Assembly: GCA_023443725.1 (NCBI GenBank)
Contig: JAEZTF010000007.1
Span: 62,001-126,000 of the forward strand
Length of the DNA: 64,000 nt
Direction of reading: 5' to 3'
DNA from: Candidatus Parcubacteria bacterium
GTDB taxonomy: Bacteria; Patescibacteriota; Microgenomatia; UBA12405
The position numbers and the translations under genes were made by a program. Below the pieces are notes generated by a model. The model saw only the letters and a list, made by a program, of their open reading frames with translations. It had not been told where the DNA came from and did not search any database. Below, one piece after another: positions 26,045 through 36,102 of this stretch (position 1 is its first letter; each line of letters begins with the position of its first letter).

Positions 26045-27901
26045 TCATTTTATTTTCAAACTTTGATCAAGATAAAATTTCAGTATCTTTAAATATCTTT
26101 TTGAAAGCCTAGTTGGTTCTGATAACCATCTAAATAGCCACTCTCCGCCTATATTTTGAATAAATTTCGGACACTGAGTCTTAATTCCAGCCAAAAAATC
26201 AAAAGCTGCTCCTACAGTTAAAATTACACCACTGTCTAGTCTTTTTTTTAACTTATCAGCCAACAATATCTGTTTTTCTGCCCCAATTCCCAACCAAACA
26301 ACATTAGCTCCACTACTTTTGATCAGGGTTACCATTTTATTAATTTCCGTTTTACTAAATTCAGGACAAAATGGCGGTGAATATTGGCCCATTATATTAA
26401 TATTCGGATAATCTAATTCTATTTGTCTCTTCAAAAGCTGCAGATTTTCTTCATTTGTACCTCCAAGTAAAAAATGTTTTATCTTAAAATTATTTGATGA
26501 TTTAGATAAAATCAATCTCATTAAATCAGGACCATAAACACGTCCTGCAAAATGATTCTTGGTATATTTTCTAATTCTCCACACTAAAGGCATTCCATCA
26601 GGAGTTATCAAGTCAGCCTTCTCTAAAATTTTCTTTATTTTAGATTTTTCTTTACTCAAAACTACATCATTTAATCCGCAACAAAAAACATTTTTTCTAT
26701 CACGATTTTCAGCCCAACCAATTATTCGTTCCGCAGTTTTATTTAAACCCAAACAACTTACTAACAATCCCCAGCAATCACATTTTGTAACTTCTTTCAA
26801 AAAATTTTTATTTTCTTTTTCAATTAACCCATTAAATTTAATTGCAAATATTCTTTCACTAAATTTCTCAGCTTGATTTCGACATTTTTCCCCACTCCAT
26901 TTTTTTTGGTTAAATTCTCTAATTGCTTTTTCTAAAGCAAATTCTGTACGTTCATAAAACAAAATACCTGTTTTTTTATTTATTACCGTTTCCTTTACAC
27001 CACCAGAAGCAAAACCAATTACCGGAGTACCTTCCGACATCGATTCTATAGGGACTATTCCAAAATCTTCTTCAATCGATAAATATATTAATGCTTTTGC
27101 TTTTCTTAATATTATTTTTTTTTGTTTATCACTACAATTTTCAATGAAAGAAATATTTTTACCAGCATTTTTTTTAAGTTGTTTTATTTCTGGACCATTT
27201 CCAATTACTATTAATGGCCAGTTATTTTTTGTACAAACTTTAACCGCTAAATTAATTCCCTTTTGTTTTACCAACCTCGATAAACACACATAATAATCTT
27301 TTTTAACATTATCTTTAACTAAATTATCTATTTTAACCGGTGGATAAATTACTAATGATTTTTTGCCATAATATTTTTCAATTCTCTTAGCCACATTTTT
27401 TGAATTTGCCACCATTAATGGTTTTTTAGAACCCTCAATATCAAGCCTTCTCAAATAGTTCCATGCTGGAGACAGAATCATTTTCATTGGCCATTTTTTA
27501 ACCCACCCTATTTCAGAAAATTCATCATATAAGAATCGCGGTGGTGTATGAACATAAGAAATATGTAAACCATCGTAATTTACGATATTTTTTGATCCAA
27601 ACGAATGAGAAGAAGATAAAATCAAATTATACTTATTTAAGTTTAAGCTTCTCCAATAACAATTGGACCATAATTTTATTATTGAAATATATCTACTTAT
27701 ATTTTCTCTTCTTACAAAAATTTGGTTCCAAGAGGTATAAATATTAACCTTTGGAAATATTTTTTTTATTCTTAATCTAGCTTCAGGCGTTATAAATAAA
27801 GTATACAAATCCGAATTTGGGTATATTTTTAATAAATTATCTACTACCCTTTCGGCACCACCATATTTAATTAAACAATCTGCTACTATTGCAACTTTCA
27901 T
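26045..27901 (-). CDS. GT4 glycosyltransferase fused to a WecG/TagA (GT26) transferase
   Basis: 618 residues, two transferases in one chain. Residues 1 to ~355 are a GT4 GT-B enzyme (start VADCLIKYGGAERVV; donor-binding segment ALIYLSIEEDFGIVPIESMSEGTPVIG). Residues ~370-618 are GT26: DLITPDGMPLVWRIR, HFLLGGTNEENL, VWLGIGAEKQ and GAAFDFLAGIK are the WecG/TagA/CpsF signatures, where the first Asp is the likely base. GT26 enzymes add the second sugar on undecaprenyl-diphosphate sugars. The joined arrangement suggests two successive steps of one glycan. Cytoplasmic, membrane-associated. Confidence 0.88.
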   Translation of the reverse strand: MKVAIVADCLIKYGGAERVVDNLLKIYPNSDLYTLFITPEARLRIKKIFPKVNIYTSWNQIFVRRENISRYISIIKLWSNCYWRSLNLNKYNLILSSSHSFGSKNIVNYDGLHISYVHTPPRFLYDEFSEIGWVKKWPMKMILSPAWNYLRRLDIEGSKKPLMVANSKNVAKRIEKYYGKKSLVIYPPVKIDNLVKDNVKKDYYVCLSRLVKQKGINLAVKVCTKNNWPLIVIGNGPEIKQLKKNAGKNISFIENCSDKQKKIILRKAKALIYLSIEEDFGIVPIESMSEGTPVIGFASGGVKETVINKKTGILFYERTEFALEKAIREFNQKKWSGEKCRNQAEKFSERIFAIKFNGLIEKENKNFLKEVTKCDCWGLLVSCLGLNKTAERIIGWAENRDRKNVFCCGLNDVVLSKEKSKIKKILEKADLITPDGMPLVWRIRKYTKNHFAGRVYGPDLMRLILSKSSNNFKIKHFLLGGTNEENLQLLKRQIELDYPNINIMGQYSPPFCPEFSKTEINKMVTLIKSSGANVVWLGIGAEKQILLADKLKKRLDSGVILTVGAAFDFLAGIKTQCPKFIQNIGGEWLFRWLSEPTRLSKRYLKILKFYLDQSLKIK

Positions 27902-27947
27902 AAAATCAATCTTAATTATATATAATAATGTTAGAATTTACTCCTAG

Positions 27948-29054
27948 ATGAAAGATCGGCAAAAAAAAATAATTATTGTCTTTAATAGTCTTAATATTGG
28001 TGGTATCGAAACCAAAATATTAGATATTTGTAATTATTATTCTCAAAAAAAAGATTATCAACTTACTCTTGTTCTGAAGCTAAAAACCGGTCCATTACTT
28101 AAATTCTTACCTCAAAATATTAAAGTTAGATATTTTTCTAACTCAAAAATTAATCGTTTCAAAAACATTTTGTTTCCTTTTTGGTTAGCCAAACAATTTC
28201 GACAAATAAAACCTAATTTAATTATCACATTTGGTAACTTTTCTTCTATTGTCAGTATCATTGGTAAACAATTAAGTCTAATTAAGACCAATTTAATTGT
28301 TAGTGAAGATTCTAGCATCGATCAACAAATAGAGATGGAATCATTTTCTTTTTTAAGAAAAACACTTATTAAATTAACTTATCCGTTAGCTCAAAGGATT
28401 ATAGTTCTTTCTCTTATTAGCCAAAACAAACTTATCAAATTACTTCCCTCTCTTAAGAATAAAATAATTATCAAAGAAAATTGGCTTCCGTTTCGTTTTA
28501 CTAAATCTTTCAATAAAAAAAATCTAAAAAAAGATATTGATATTCTATTCTTAGCTAGATTAGAAAATCAAAAAAACCCTATTAGATTTTTAGAAATAAT
28601 TAAAGAAGTGATTAAATCCAAAAAAAATCTCAAAATTTATCTAGTTGGGTCAGGATCATTAGAAACAAAGATTAAAGAGTATATTTCTCAAAATAATTTA
28701 AAAGATAAAATTGAAGTTAAACCTTTTACCCTAGTTCCCAAAAAATATTATCAACGATCAAAAATTTTATTAATTTCCTCTGATCATGAGGGTTTTCCTT
28801 TAACTATTTTAGAAGCACTTGTTAGCAATTGTCTTCCTGTCTATTATGAAATTGAAGAGATTGATAGTTTTTTCAAAAAGTATCGACATTTTTTAAATTA
28901 CAAATCTATTAAAATCGCCTCAAAAAAAGTTTTATATTTATTATCCAATCTTCAAAAAATAAATGAAATTAATAATTTTTATTTAAATAAAGTTTTAAAA
29001 GATCAAAAAAATAACTTTGATCAAACTATAAATGAATTTTATAAATATTGCTAA
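27948..29054 (+). CDS. GT4 family glycosyltransferase
   Basis: 368 residues, GT-B fold. N-terminal Gly-rich loop SLNIGGIETKILD (~residues 14-26) and the C-terminal donor site SKILLISSDHEGFPLTILEALVSNC (~265-290, the E-x7-E motif of GT4). It is a close paralogue of the next gene (shared blocks DIDILF, SDHEGFPLTILEA / TSNYEGFPLTLLEA). TAGAAT lies 10 bp before the ATG. Overlaps the next gene by 23 bp. Confidence 0.88.
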   Translation: MKDRQKKIIIVFNSLNIGGIETKILDICNYYSQKKDYQLTLVLKLKTGPLLKFLPQNIKVRYFSNSKINRFKNILFPFWLAKQFRQIKPNLIITFGNFSSIVSIIGKQLSLIKTNLIVSEDSSIDQQIEMESFSFLRKTLIKLTYPLAQRIIVLSLISQNKLIKLLPSLKNKIIIKENWLPFRFTKSFNKKNLKKDIDILFLARLENQKNPIRFLEIIKEVIKSKKNLKIYLVGSGSLETKIKEYISQNNLKDKIEVKPFTLVPKKYYQRSKILLISSDHEGFPLTILEALVSNCLPVYYEIEEIDSFFKKYRHFLNYKSIKIASKKVLYLLSNLQKINEINNFYLNKVLKDQKNNFDQTINEFYKYC

Positions 29055-30135
29055 AAAAAATAATTTTATAATTGTTTTCAATGATATGAGTCTTGGTGGT
29101 ATTCAACGAAAAATTATCGATATTATTTCTTACTCCCAAACCAATTATCCAAATAAATCAATAATTTTATGTCTTCAACGTCGTCAAGGTCTTTTTCTAA
29201 AACAAGTTCCAAAAAACGTAAAAATAATTAATCCCCCGTTTCAAACTCCTCGTTTTAACAATCTTTGGTTTATTTTTTGGTTAGCTTTTGTTTTCTATAA
29301 ATATAAACCGAAGTATATTTTGTCTTTTATGGACCTAAGTTCTATTCCAACTCTTATTGCTCTTCAACTTTTACCTTTACAAAAACCTTATCTAACAATT
29401 GGTGAAGATATTCTCACTTCTAAATACGTTTTTATTGAAAGCTTTCCTAAATTGAGACTTAAGTTAATTAAAAAATTTTACCCAAAAGCCAATTCTATTT
29501 TAGTTCAAACCCCAGTTCAAAAAAAAGATCTTAATCAAATTATTGGTAAATCAAACAATATTATTGTTTCTCCCAATTGGTTACCGTTGGTCTTTCCTCC
29601 AAAATACATTAACAAAATAAAAAGAGATATAGATATTCTGTTTGTCGGTCGAATTGAAGCTCAAAAAAATCCTAAAAAATTTATTCAAATAGTCAAAAAA
29701 ACATCCCTTATTTTCCCAAAAATCAAAACTGTTATTGTAGGTCAAGGTTCTGAGTCAAAAACTATTAAAAAATTAATAAAAAAACTAGGATTACAAAAAA
29801 ACATTAAAATCTATCCAACCACTATCAATCCTCAAAAGTTTTATTCAAGATCAAAAATATTCTTACTCACTTCAAACTACGAAGGGTTTCCTTTGACATT
29901 ATTAGAAGCAATTTCATGCGGTTGCTATCCAATAATTAATAATATTCCAGAAATAAGAAAGTTTTTTGATTATCAATCTGGTAATTTTATTTTTAAAAAT
30001 ACTGCACAAGCAGTAAAAAAAATATCCAAACAACTATCACATTCAAGATGTAAACAACTTAAATATTATCAAAGAAAAATTATTCAATCTCAAAACAAAA
30101 ATATTTCTCTATTTGTCAAAAGATGTATTAAATAG
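29032..30135 (+). CDS. GT4 family glycosyltransferase, paralogue of the preceding gene
   Basis: 367 residues with the same layout: MSLGGIQRKIIDI near residues 19-31, DIDILFVGRIEAQKNPKKF (~200-218) and SKIFLLTSNYEGFPLTLLEA (~285-304). The pair probably arose by tandem duplication. The start lies inside the previous gene, so translation is likely coupled. The 3' end overlaps the convergent radical SAM gene by 27 bp. Acceptor unknown. Confidence 0.88.
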   Translation: MNFINIAKKNNFIIVFNDMSLGGIQRKIIDIISYSQTNYPNKSIILCLQRRQGLFLKQVPKNVKIINPPFQTPRFNNLWFIFWLAFVFYKYKPKYILSFMDLSSIPTLIALQLLPLQKPYLTIGEDILTSKYVFIESFPKLRLKLIKKFYPKANSILVQTPVQKKDLNQIIGKSNNIIVSPNWLPLVFPPKYINKIKRDIDILFVGRIEAQKNPKKFIQIVKKTSLIFPKIKTVIVGQGSESKTIKKLIKKLGLQKNIKIYPTTINPQKFYSRSKIFLLTSNYEGFPLTLLEAISCGCYPIINNIPEIRKFFDYQSGNFIFKNTAQAVKKISKQLSHSRCKQLKYYQRKIIQSQNKNISLFVKRCIK

Positions 30136-31206
30136 TTTTCTCACTTTAAAAGTGAAATAATTTTTAAAATCATAAGCAATTGATTTTTTTATATCACAAC
30201 CACTATTGCAATACTTACAATTTGACCTCCAAAAACTTTTTCGAAGTTGTATATTTTTTGGGTCAAAATATATCTCCGAAACAGTTCTTTTTTCCTTTAT
30301 AAAGTTACCTATCGGTTTTGTTGACAAACAATAATATACATCCCCTATTGCATCTACCACCAAACCATCTTTTAAAAACACACAAGGAGTTTTTCTTCTT
30401 TCATTATTTTTATACATTTTATACATATCATCCCAATAAAAAGACTCAAAACTATTTTTGTTTTTCATCTCTTTAAGAAATTTAAAAATCTTTTTTTTGC
30501 TTTCTCCAACAAATCCTAGATTGTTCTTTTCTTCTAAATTATCAACATAAGTATCGTGAAAACCAATCAATTGAAACCCATGACCAATACCCTTATCAAC
30601 AAAAAACTTACTAATTTCTCTATATCTATCAATGTTTTTATTCATCAACACACTTGCCACACTCAAATCAATTTTTGTTCCATTATCAACAGCTTCAATA
30701 AGTTTACCTAAAGTGATCATTGCTTTATTAAAACCATTCGGTATCCTTCTGATTTCATCATGTCTTTTTCCTACTTCGTCAATAGATAGTGTTACTGCTA
30801 ATTTCACATTTTTAAGCTTACAATAATCAGCCACTTTAAAAATATTTTCAGCCACATTTTCTCCAAATCCGTTACTATTCAAGACTATTTTCTCTAATTT
30901 TGGCAACTTATCAATCATTAATTTAACTGTTTTTAAATAATCTTGATACAAAAAAGCTTCCCCTCCAGATATAGTTACCACTTTTATTTTTTTGAAAACT
31001 GGATCTATTAAAACATTTTTCCAACCATCAAAAGATAACTCTTTTTGAGGCTTCATTTTCCAAATATTACACATAATACACCTAGAATTGCATTTATATG
31101 TTAAATTCATAATCAAAAATTTTGGATAAAGTGGTTTAAACCCTGGGAAAAAATTATATCTCAAAACACCTTGGCCAAAATCAAAAGCTTTTCTGATTAA
31201 ATTCAT
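30109..31206 (-). CDS. Radical SAM / SPASM-type protein
   Basis: 365 residues. The radical SAM 4Fe-4S motif is CNSRCIMC (residues ~38-45), followed by VTISGGEAFLYQDY, the GGE block that binds SAM. The C-terminal third has a SPASM-like Cys cluster (CVFLKDG, YYCLST, CKYCNSGC), expected to bind a further cluster. Such proteins modify peptides or sugars; the polysaccharide surroundings make a sugar or lipid substrate plausible but unproven. Overlaps tail to tail with the GT4 gene. Confidence 0.85.
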   Translation of the reverse strand: MNLIRKAFDFGQGVLRYNFFPGFKPLYPKFLIMNLTYKCNSRCIMCNIWKMKPQKELSFDGWKNVLIDPVFKKIKVVTISGGEAFLYQDYLKTVKLMIDKLPKLEKIVLNSNGFGENVAENIFKVADYCKLKNVKLAVTLSIDEVGKRHDEIRRIPNGFNKAMITLGKLIEAVDNGTKIDLSVASVLMNKNIDRYREISKFFVDKGIGHGFQLIGFHDTYVDNLEEKNNLGFVGESKKKIFKFLKEMKNKNSFESFYWDDMYKMYKNNERRKTPCVFLKDGLVVDAIGDVYYCLSTKPIGNFIKEKRTVSEIYFDPKNIQLRKSFWRSNCKYCNSGCDIKKSIAYDFKNYFTFKVRKLFNTSFDK

Positions 31207-31227
31207 AAAACATTATATAATAAGCCA

Positions 31228-32067
31228 ATGAATATAAAGCTGATCAAAAAACGACTTCAAGCCTTATCTCCGATAGAGATCTTTATCATTATCACTATTG
31301 CCTTCTTAACTATTTTTGTCGTCAAGTTTTTTGGTCGTAAAAAAGAATTTATTACCATCAAAGTTGAAGTTATCAAACAAAACTGGCTCAGCAACTACGA
31401 CCCATATGGTTACCGAGCGCCATATTGGATAAGCGACAAAGTCAAAATTGGCCAAACAGAAAAAGATAAAGCTGGAAAAATTATTGCTACATTAATTGAT
31501 TTGGAAAATTATGAACGCGGTGACGAAGAAGCAGAATTATATTTAACTCTAAAAATACAAACTACTCTTGATAAAAGAACTGGTACCTATTATTTCAAAG
31601 ATAAACCCATTAACCTTGGGTCAACCGTCGATCTTACCCTCGATAATATTGAACTTCGTGGCCAAGTTATTGATAATAATGTACCTCAAAATGGTTACCC
31701 TATCAAATATTTCAAAGTTACTGCTAGAGCTCGAAATTTAGATTCTTGGGTTTATGAAAAAATTGTTCCAGGATTAAAAATTTATAACCGATCTACCAAA
31801 GAAAGCGTTGGAGAAGTTACTAACGTAAATTTAGAAAAGTCATCTCTTCAAGAAATTAAAGCCGATTCTACCGATAGGTATTTAGTTGCAGCTCCAGAAA
31901 AAAATAAAGATGCTATCCTTACCCTTAAATTAAAGACATACCAAATGGATGGGAAATGGTTTTTTACTGGCCACCAAGATCTAAAAATCAACAGTTTGCT
32001 TTATTTATATACTAACCAAATAAATCTTTATGGATTGGAAATTCAAAATATTGAAGAGGTTAGATAA
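31228..32067 (+). CDS. Membrane-anchored DUF4330-like protein
   Basis: 279 residues: a cytoplasmic start, one membrane segment (~17-37), and a beta-rich extracytoplasmic region that repeats a pattern of IKVEVI/LYLTLKI/VTARARN strands with short hydrophilic turns. It resembles DUF4330 proteins, which often sit in glycan clusters. Function unknown. TATAAT (31216-31221) ends 6 bp before the ATG, so the mRNA is probably leaderless. The next gene's start overlaps its 3' end by 38 bp. Confidence 0.6.
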   Translation: MNIKLIKKRLQALSPIEIFIIITIAFLTIFVVKFFGRKKEFITIKVEVIKQNWLSNYDPYGYRAPYWISDKVKIGQTEKDKAGKIIATLIDLENYERGDEEAELYLTLKIQTTLDKRTGTYYFKDKPINLGSTVDLTLDNIELRGQVIDNNVPQNGYPIKYFKVTARARNLDSWVYEKIVPGLKIYNRSTKESVGEVTNVNLEKSSLQEIKADSTDRYLVAAPEKNKDAILTLKLKTYQMDGKWFFTGHQDLKINSLLYLYTNQINLYGLEIQNIEEVR

Positions 32068-33490
32068 ATCTAAAAATATTAAATCGGAACAAAAGCTATT
32101 TATTCTATTTTTACTTGGTTTTTTTTCAACCCTATTTATCACCAATAATAAATTTTATATTTTACTTTTTTTACTTTTTGGTGCTATTTTATTTTTTTAT
32201 CTCAAAAAATCACTTTTTGAAACAGTTCTTCTCACCCTTCTCTTGTCTCTCCCTTTTGAAAACACTCTCCGTGAGTGGATTTTTTATTCTTCAAACAATG
32301 ACCCTAACGGTTACTCATTTTTCTTTGGCATCACCATAAAAAGTATTTTAGGTTTGACTCTTTTCATACTATCTTGTCTCAACAAAAACAAAACACTAAT
32401 CAAAAGCCAAAATTATTCATCTAAAAATAATAGATACTTACTGATATTTTATCTTTTAGCACTAGTTACTTCGTCTTTCTTTCAATCACGCCTAAGTACT
32501 GTTGCTATCGGAGTCATTCGGTTGTCTCTTTCAATCTGGTTATATTTTCTTGCTTCAAACTACTTTTCTTTTAAAGATCAAAAAAATATTTTTAAATACT
32601 ACGTTTTAAGTTTGATACTCTTTTCGAGCTTTATTGGTTTGCTTCAACTTATCAAACAAAAACCACTTGGTAAATTTATCGAACTGACTCCCGGTTTTAG
32701 TACTGAAACCGGCTATTCAACTACTGATGGAGAAAAACAATACCGTGTTTCCGGATTTATTTCACACCCAGTATATTTTGGCAGCTTTATGTCAATTGTA
32801 ATTCCAATTTCAATTGCCTTTTTAATAAAATCAAAAAATAAAATATCTAAAATTATTTACTTGTTGATTATTATAACTTCAATTATCGTTCTATTAGCCA
32901 CATTAAGTCGAAGCACTTGGATAAATTTAGCTACTATTATTAGTTTTTTTTATTTCTATATCAAAAAAAACAACCAATTCTCATCCCCTTTCAAAATATC
33001 CCCAAGAATAAAAAATATCTTATTTTTTCTAGCATTTTTAAGTATTATTTCTATCACTCCAATTATACTCACTCGAATTAAATCAATTCCTGACCTATTT
33101 AACAATAAAGACGGTAGTTTGTATTCTAGACTATCATTACTAAATACCAGTATAAAAATGATTAAACTTAAACCATTTACTGGTATTGGTTTAAATAATT
33201 TTAGCTTTGAAAACTACAATCAAAATTCAGCCAACTTTGCTGCTCCACCCCACAATACAATTTTTATTTTTCTTTCAGAACTTGGTATTCCTACAACTAT
33301 TTTCTTTATTATATTTATCTCTCTGTCCTTAAAACCCAAAAAATCAATCTTTAAAAAAGAAATAATTAGTTTTGGAGTTTGGGTTGGTCTATTAACTTTT
33401 ATTGTTAGTTCACAATTTCACCCACTCTTCAATTTAGACCCAACCTTCGATCTGTTTATGTTAATTTTAGGTTACTATTCAACATGTTAA
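32030..33490 (+). CDS. O-antigen ligase/polymerase-like membrane protein
   Basis: 486 residues, about twelve hydrophobic segments. The conserved Wzy_C elements are HPVYFGSFMS (~residue 245), TLSRSTWINLA (~287) and the loop SLYSRLSLLNTSIKMIKLKPFTGIGLNNFSFE (~355-390), where Arg and the GIGxNxF block are typical for ligases. It would join or polymerise lipid-linked glycans outside the membrane. The start within the preceding gene is uncertain. Overlaps the next gene by 7 bp. Confidence 0.8.
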   Translation: MDWKFKILKRLDKSKNIKSEQKLFILFLLGFFSTLFITNNKFYILLFLLFGAILFFYLKKSLFETVLLTLLLSLPFENTLREWIFYSSNNDPNGYSFFFGITIKSILGLTLFILSCLNKNKTLIKSQNYSSKNNRYLLIFYLLALVTSSFFQSRLSTVAIGVIRLSLSIWLYFLASNYFSFKDQKNIFKYYVLSLILFSSFIGLLQLIKQKPLGKFIELTPGFSTETGYSTTDGEKQYRVSGFISHPVYFGSFMSIVIPISIAFLIKSKNKISKIIYLLIIITSIIVLLATLSRSTWINLATIISFFYFYIKKNNQFSSPFKISPRIKNILFFLAFLSIISITPIILTRIKSIPDLFNNKDGSLYSRLSLLNTSIKMIKLKPFTGIGLNNFSFENYNQNSANFAAPPHNTIFIFLSELGIPTTIFFIIFISLSLKPKKSIFKKEIISFGVWVGLLTFIVSSQFHPLFNLDPTFDLFMLILGYYSTC

Positions 33491-35391
33491 AAACAGATTT
33501 AACCATTGCTATCTGTACTTTTAATCGGCCTAAACAACTAAAAAATTGTCTTAAAAGTATTCTTCAGCAAGAATATAGTTCTAAGATTATCATCATTGAT
33601 AATGACTACCAAAAATCAGCTCTGTCTGTTTTCAAACAATTCACCAAAAAACTTTCCCTTAACTATTACTGTCAACCTTCAAAAAATATTTCCAAAGCCA
33701 GAAATTTAGCCATTTGTAAATGTACCACTCAATTCCTTGCCTTTATCGATGATGACTGCAAACTTTGTTCTGATTGGTCTCAAATAGCTCTTAAACTTAT
33801 TAAGCAAACTAATTTAGCCTTTTTTCAAGGCAATACAGCTCCGCTAACAAACAATAAATTGATATCTATTCAACAAAATATTTACCAAAAATGGCTCATT
33901 CAACCTTATTCAATTGATACCAAAAACCTTATCTTAAATCTCAAACTAATTAATAAAAATAAAATTTGTTTTGATCCTGACTTACCTATTTTTGAAGACG
34001 TTGATCTTGGGTTACAAATCAAACAAAAACAACTAAAAGGGAAATTTATTAAAAATTTAGTGGTCGAACATCAAGAGATTTCTGATCTAAAAAAACTTAC
34101 CAAAAAATATTATTTCCGAGGAAAAATTAAATTTTACTTCAATCAAAAATGGGGCAATTATGACCATTTCTCCTCTCGTATTTTTTCTCCAACAAAGGAT
34201 TTTATTAAAAGAAAAAAAAGTTTATTCGAAACTATCTTAAATACCGTATTTAATCTAGGATTTATAATCGCCAAAAAACAAAATTTTACCTCTAACCACA
34301 ACACTGTTTTTATAGTTAACCATCTCGATCGATCTGCTAACCAAGAACGACTAGAGGCTGTTTCAAAATTTCTAAATGACAATAATTTCACCACCAAAAC
34401 AATCGATTCTCAAAAATTATTTGACCAAAAAATAAATCATTTTTCAGGATTTTTTGTCTCTCCTGTTTATTTTATTTATTACCGTCTTATTCGTTTACTT
34501 ATTCATAAACTTCATTTTTCACCATTATCTTCACTTCTCTATTACCTAAAAATTGTCTACCGAGGTAAATTAGTTTCTCAAACACTCAAAAAACAACATG
34601 CCAAAATCTGTCTTTTACAATCACCCGAAGATTTAACCAGCTGTCTAAACGATCAAAAAACAAATTATATTTATGATCTTCCCACAATAATTTCAGAAGA
34701 ATTAAAAGAAGGCCGACAGATTAATCTGCATACATACAAAAAAATTAAAAAACTTGAACACAAAATTTTTCAAAAAAATATTCCTATTAGCTTCCACTGG
34801 TACTCAATCTTAAATTATGCCAAAAAAATAAATCTCCAATCAAAAAGAAATTTTATCCTCAATTGGGGTTGTTACTCTCAAGTCAAAACATCACATTATT
34901 CTCCTCATCCCAAAATTGTCCATATTGGCAATATTAATTCACCTTGGGTTAATCAAAAGCTCCTCAAACAGATTCAAACCAACAACTCAATCGACATTTA
35001 TAGCTATGAAAAACCAAATACAAAAAATAACATAAAAACTCTTGGATTTCTAAAAGATTTATCGAAATTGAGTCAATATCAATTTGGTTTGATTACTATC
35101 TCCAAAGATAAACTGAGAAGTAATAGTTTTTCTGCCAAACACTTAACCTACATTAGTTTTGGGTTACCAGTCTTTTGCCCTGAATGGCGCCAAGATCCCC
35201 TTCTTAAATCAGCCACAATTTATTACAATGAAAATAATTTTGAATCACAATTCAAAAAATATTCTCAAAAAAAATTCTGGCTCAAAAAACATCAAGCTGC
35301 TCTCAAATTGGCTCAAAAACTGAATTGGAATATAACACTTTTACCAATAATTTCAGTTATCCATCAAATCCAGTCTCAAGAAAAACAATAG
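33484..35391 (+). CDS. GT2 glycosyltransferase fused to a second GT-B-like domain
   Basis: 635 residues. Residues 1 to ~235 form a GT2 (GT-A) enzyme: TIAICTFNRPKQLKNC at the N-terminus, AFIDDDC (the DxD metal site, ~82-88) and FEDVDLGLQIK later. From ~270 onward a second domain begins (TVFIVNHLDRSANQERLEAV) and ends with a nucleotide-sugar site-like stretch (SAKHLTYISFGLPVFCPEWR), resembling a GT-B enzyme. The second domain is assigned from fold-like pattern only. Last of the 31.2-35.4 kb plus-strand operon. Confidence 0.75.
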   Translation: MLKTDLTIAICTFNRPKQLKNCLKSILQQEYSSKIIIIDNDYQKSALSVFKQFTKKLSLNYYCQPSKNISKARNLAICKCTTQFLAFIDDDCKLCSDWSQIALKLIKQTNLAFFQGNTAPLTNNKLISIQQNIYQKWLIQPYSIDTKNLILNLKLINKNKICFDPDLPIFEDVDLGLQIKQKQLKGKFIKNLVVEHQEISDLKKLTKKYYFRGKIKFYFNQKWGNYDHFSSRIFSPTKDFIKRKKSLFETILNTVFNLGFIIAKKQNFTSNHNTVFIVNHLDRSANQERLEAVSKFLNDNNFTTKTIDSQKLFDQKINHFSGFFVSPVYFIYYRLIRLLIHKLHFSPLSSLLYYLKIVYRGKLVSQTLKKQHAKICLLQSPEDLTSCLNDQKTNYIYDLPTIISEELKEGRQINLHTYKKIKKLEHKIFQKNIPISFHWYSILNYAKKINLQSKRNFILNWGCYSQVKTSHYSPHPKIVHIGNINSPWVNQKLLKQIQTNNSIDIYSYEKPNTKNNIKTLGFLKDLSKLSQYQFGLITISKDKLRSNSFSAKHLTYISFGLPVFCPEWRQDPLLKSATIYYNENNFESQFKKYSQKKFWLKKHQAALKLAQKLNWNITLLPIISVIHQIQSQEKQ

Positions 35392-35400
35392 TCTTATGAC

Positions 35401-36069
35401 CTACAATTTTTGAATCACTCCTAACCCAGGATCTTTATTAAACTCAAAAGTCACTTTATATTTCTTTTTTAACTCAGCCCAAAAATCTCTAGTTCCGTAA
35501 ATATTTCCATCTTTATCAGGACTAGCAATATCATGAAAAGCTATAAAACCACCTTTATTTAATTTTGGCCAAAATAAATCAAAGTCTAATTTTACTCCAT
35601 TATAAGAATGGTCGCCATCAACATGGATATAGTCATATTTTCTCTTAGGGTACTTCTTAGCAAATTCAGCCGTTGTCATTACATACAAATCAAGATAATC
35701 TTGTAACCCAAACTTTCCAAAATACTTCTTAGAATTACATTTTTTCCAAAAACCTACTCCGCCCCAATGATTTCCAGCTACTTTATTAAAATCATTCATA
35801 TCCATTCCTGCATCCACAAAATCAACCTTTCCAAATTTATTATCCCTACAACCAACAGCACAAACTGCTGGTACAAATCCATATCTACTTCCAATACACA
35901 AAACTTTTTTAGGTTTAAAATTACGAATTAAACCATAATGTATCCAACCATAACCTAGATTCCCAGTTTTTTTATCTTGATTATGCCAAATATCCCCTTT
36001 TGCATAGAGTTTTATAATTCGTTTTACTCCAATATTATTATAAATATCATTTTTATTAAAACTAAACAT
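35401..36069 (-). CDS. SAM-dependent methyltransferase of the Methyltransf_24 type
   Basis: 222 residues from the ATG at 36069 (an upstream ATG at 36135 would run into the divergent gene's coding region). CIGSRYGFVPAVCA is the SAM-binding loop, VDFVDAG the acidic strand, YDYIHVDGDHSYNGVKLDFDLF the metal-binding block common to catechol- and sugar-type methyltransferases, and FIAFHDI the next strand. Probably methylates a glycan or its precursor. It is divergent from the decarboxylase gene. Confidence 0.78.
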   Translation of the reverse strand: MFSFNKNDIYNNIGVKRIIKLYAKGDIWHNQDKKTGNLGYGWIHYGLIRNFKPKKVLCIGSRYGFVPAVCAVGCRDNKFGKVDFVDAGMDMNDFNKVAGNHWGGVGFWKKCNSKKYFGKFGLQDYLDLYVMTTAEFAKKYPKRKYDYIHVDGDHSYNGVKLDFDLFWPKLNKGGFIAFHDIASPDKDGNIYGTRDFWAELKKKYKVTFEFNKDPGLGVIQKL

Positions 36070-36102
36070 ATTACAAGTATAATATACCAAGGATATAAAA
36101 AC

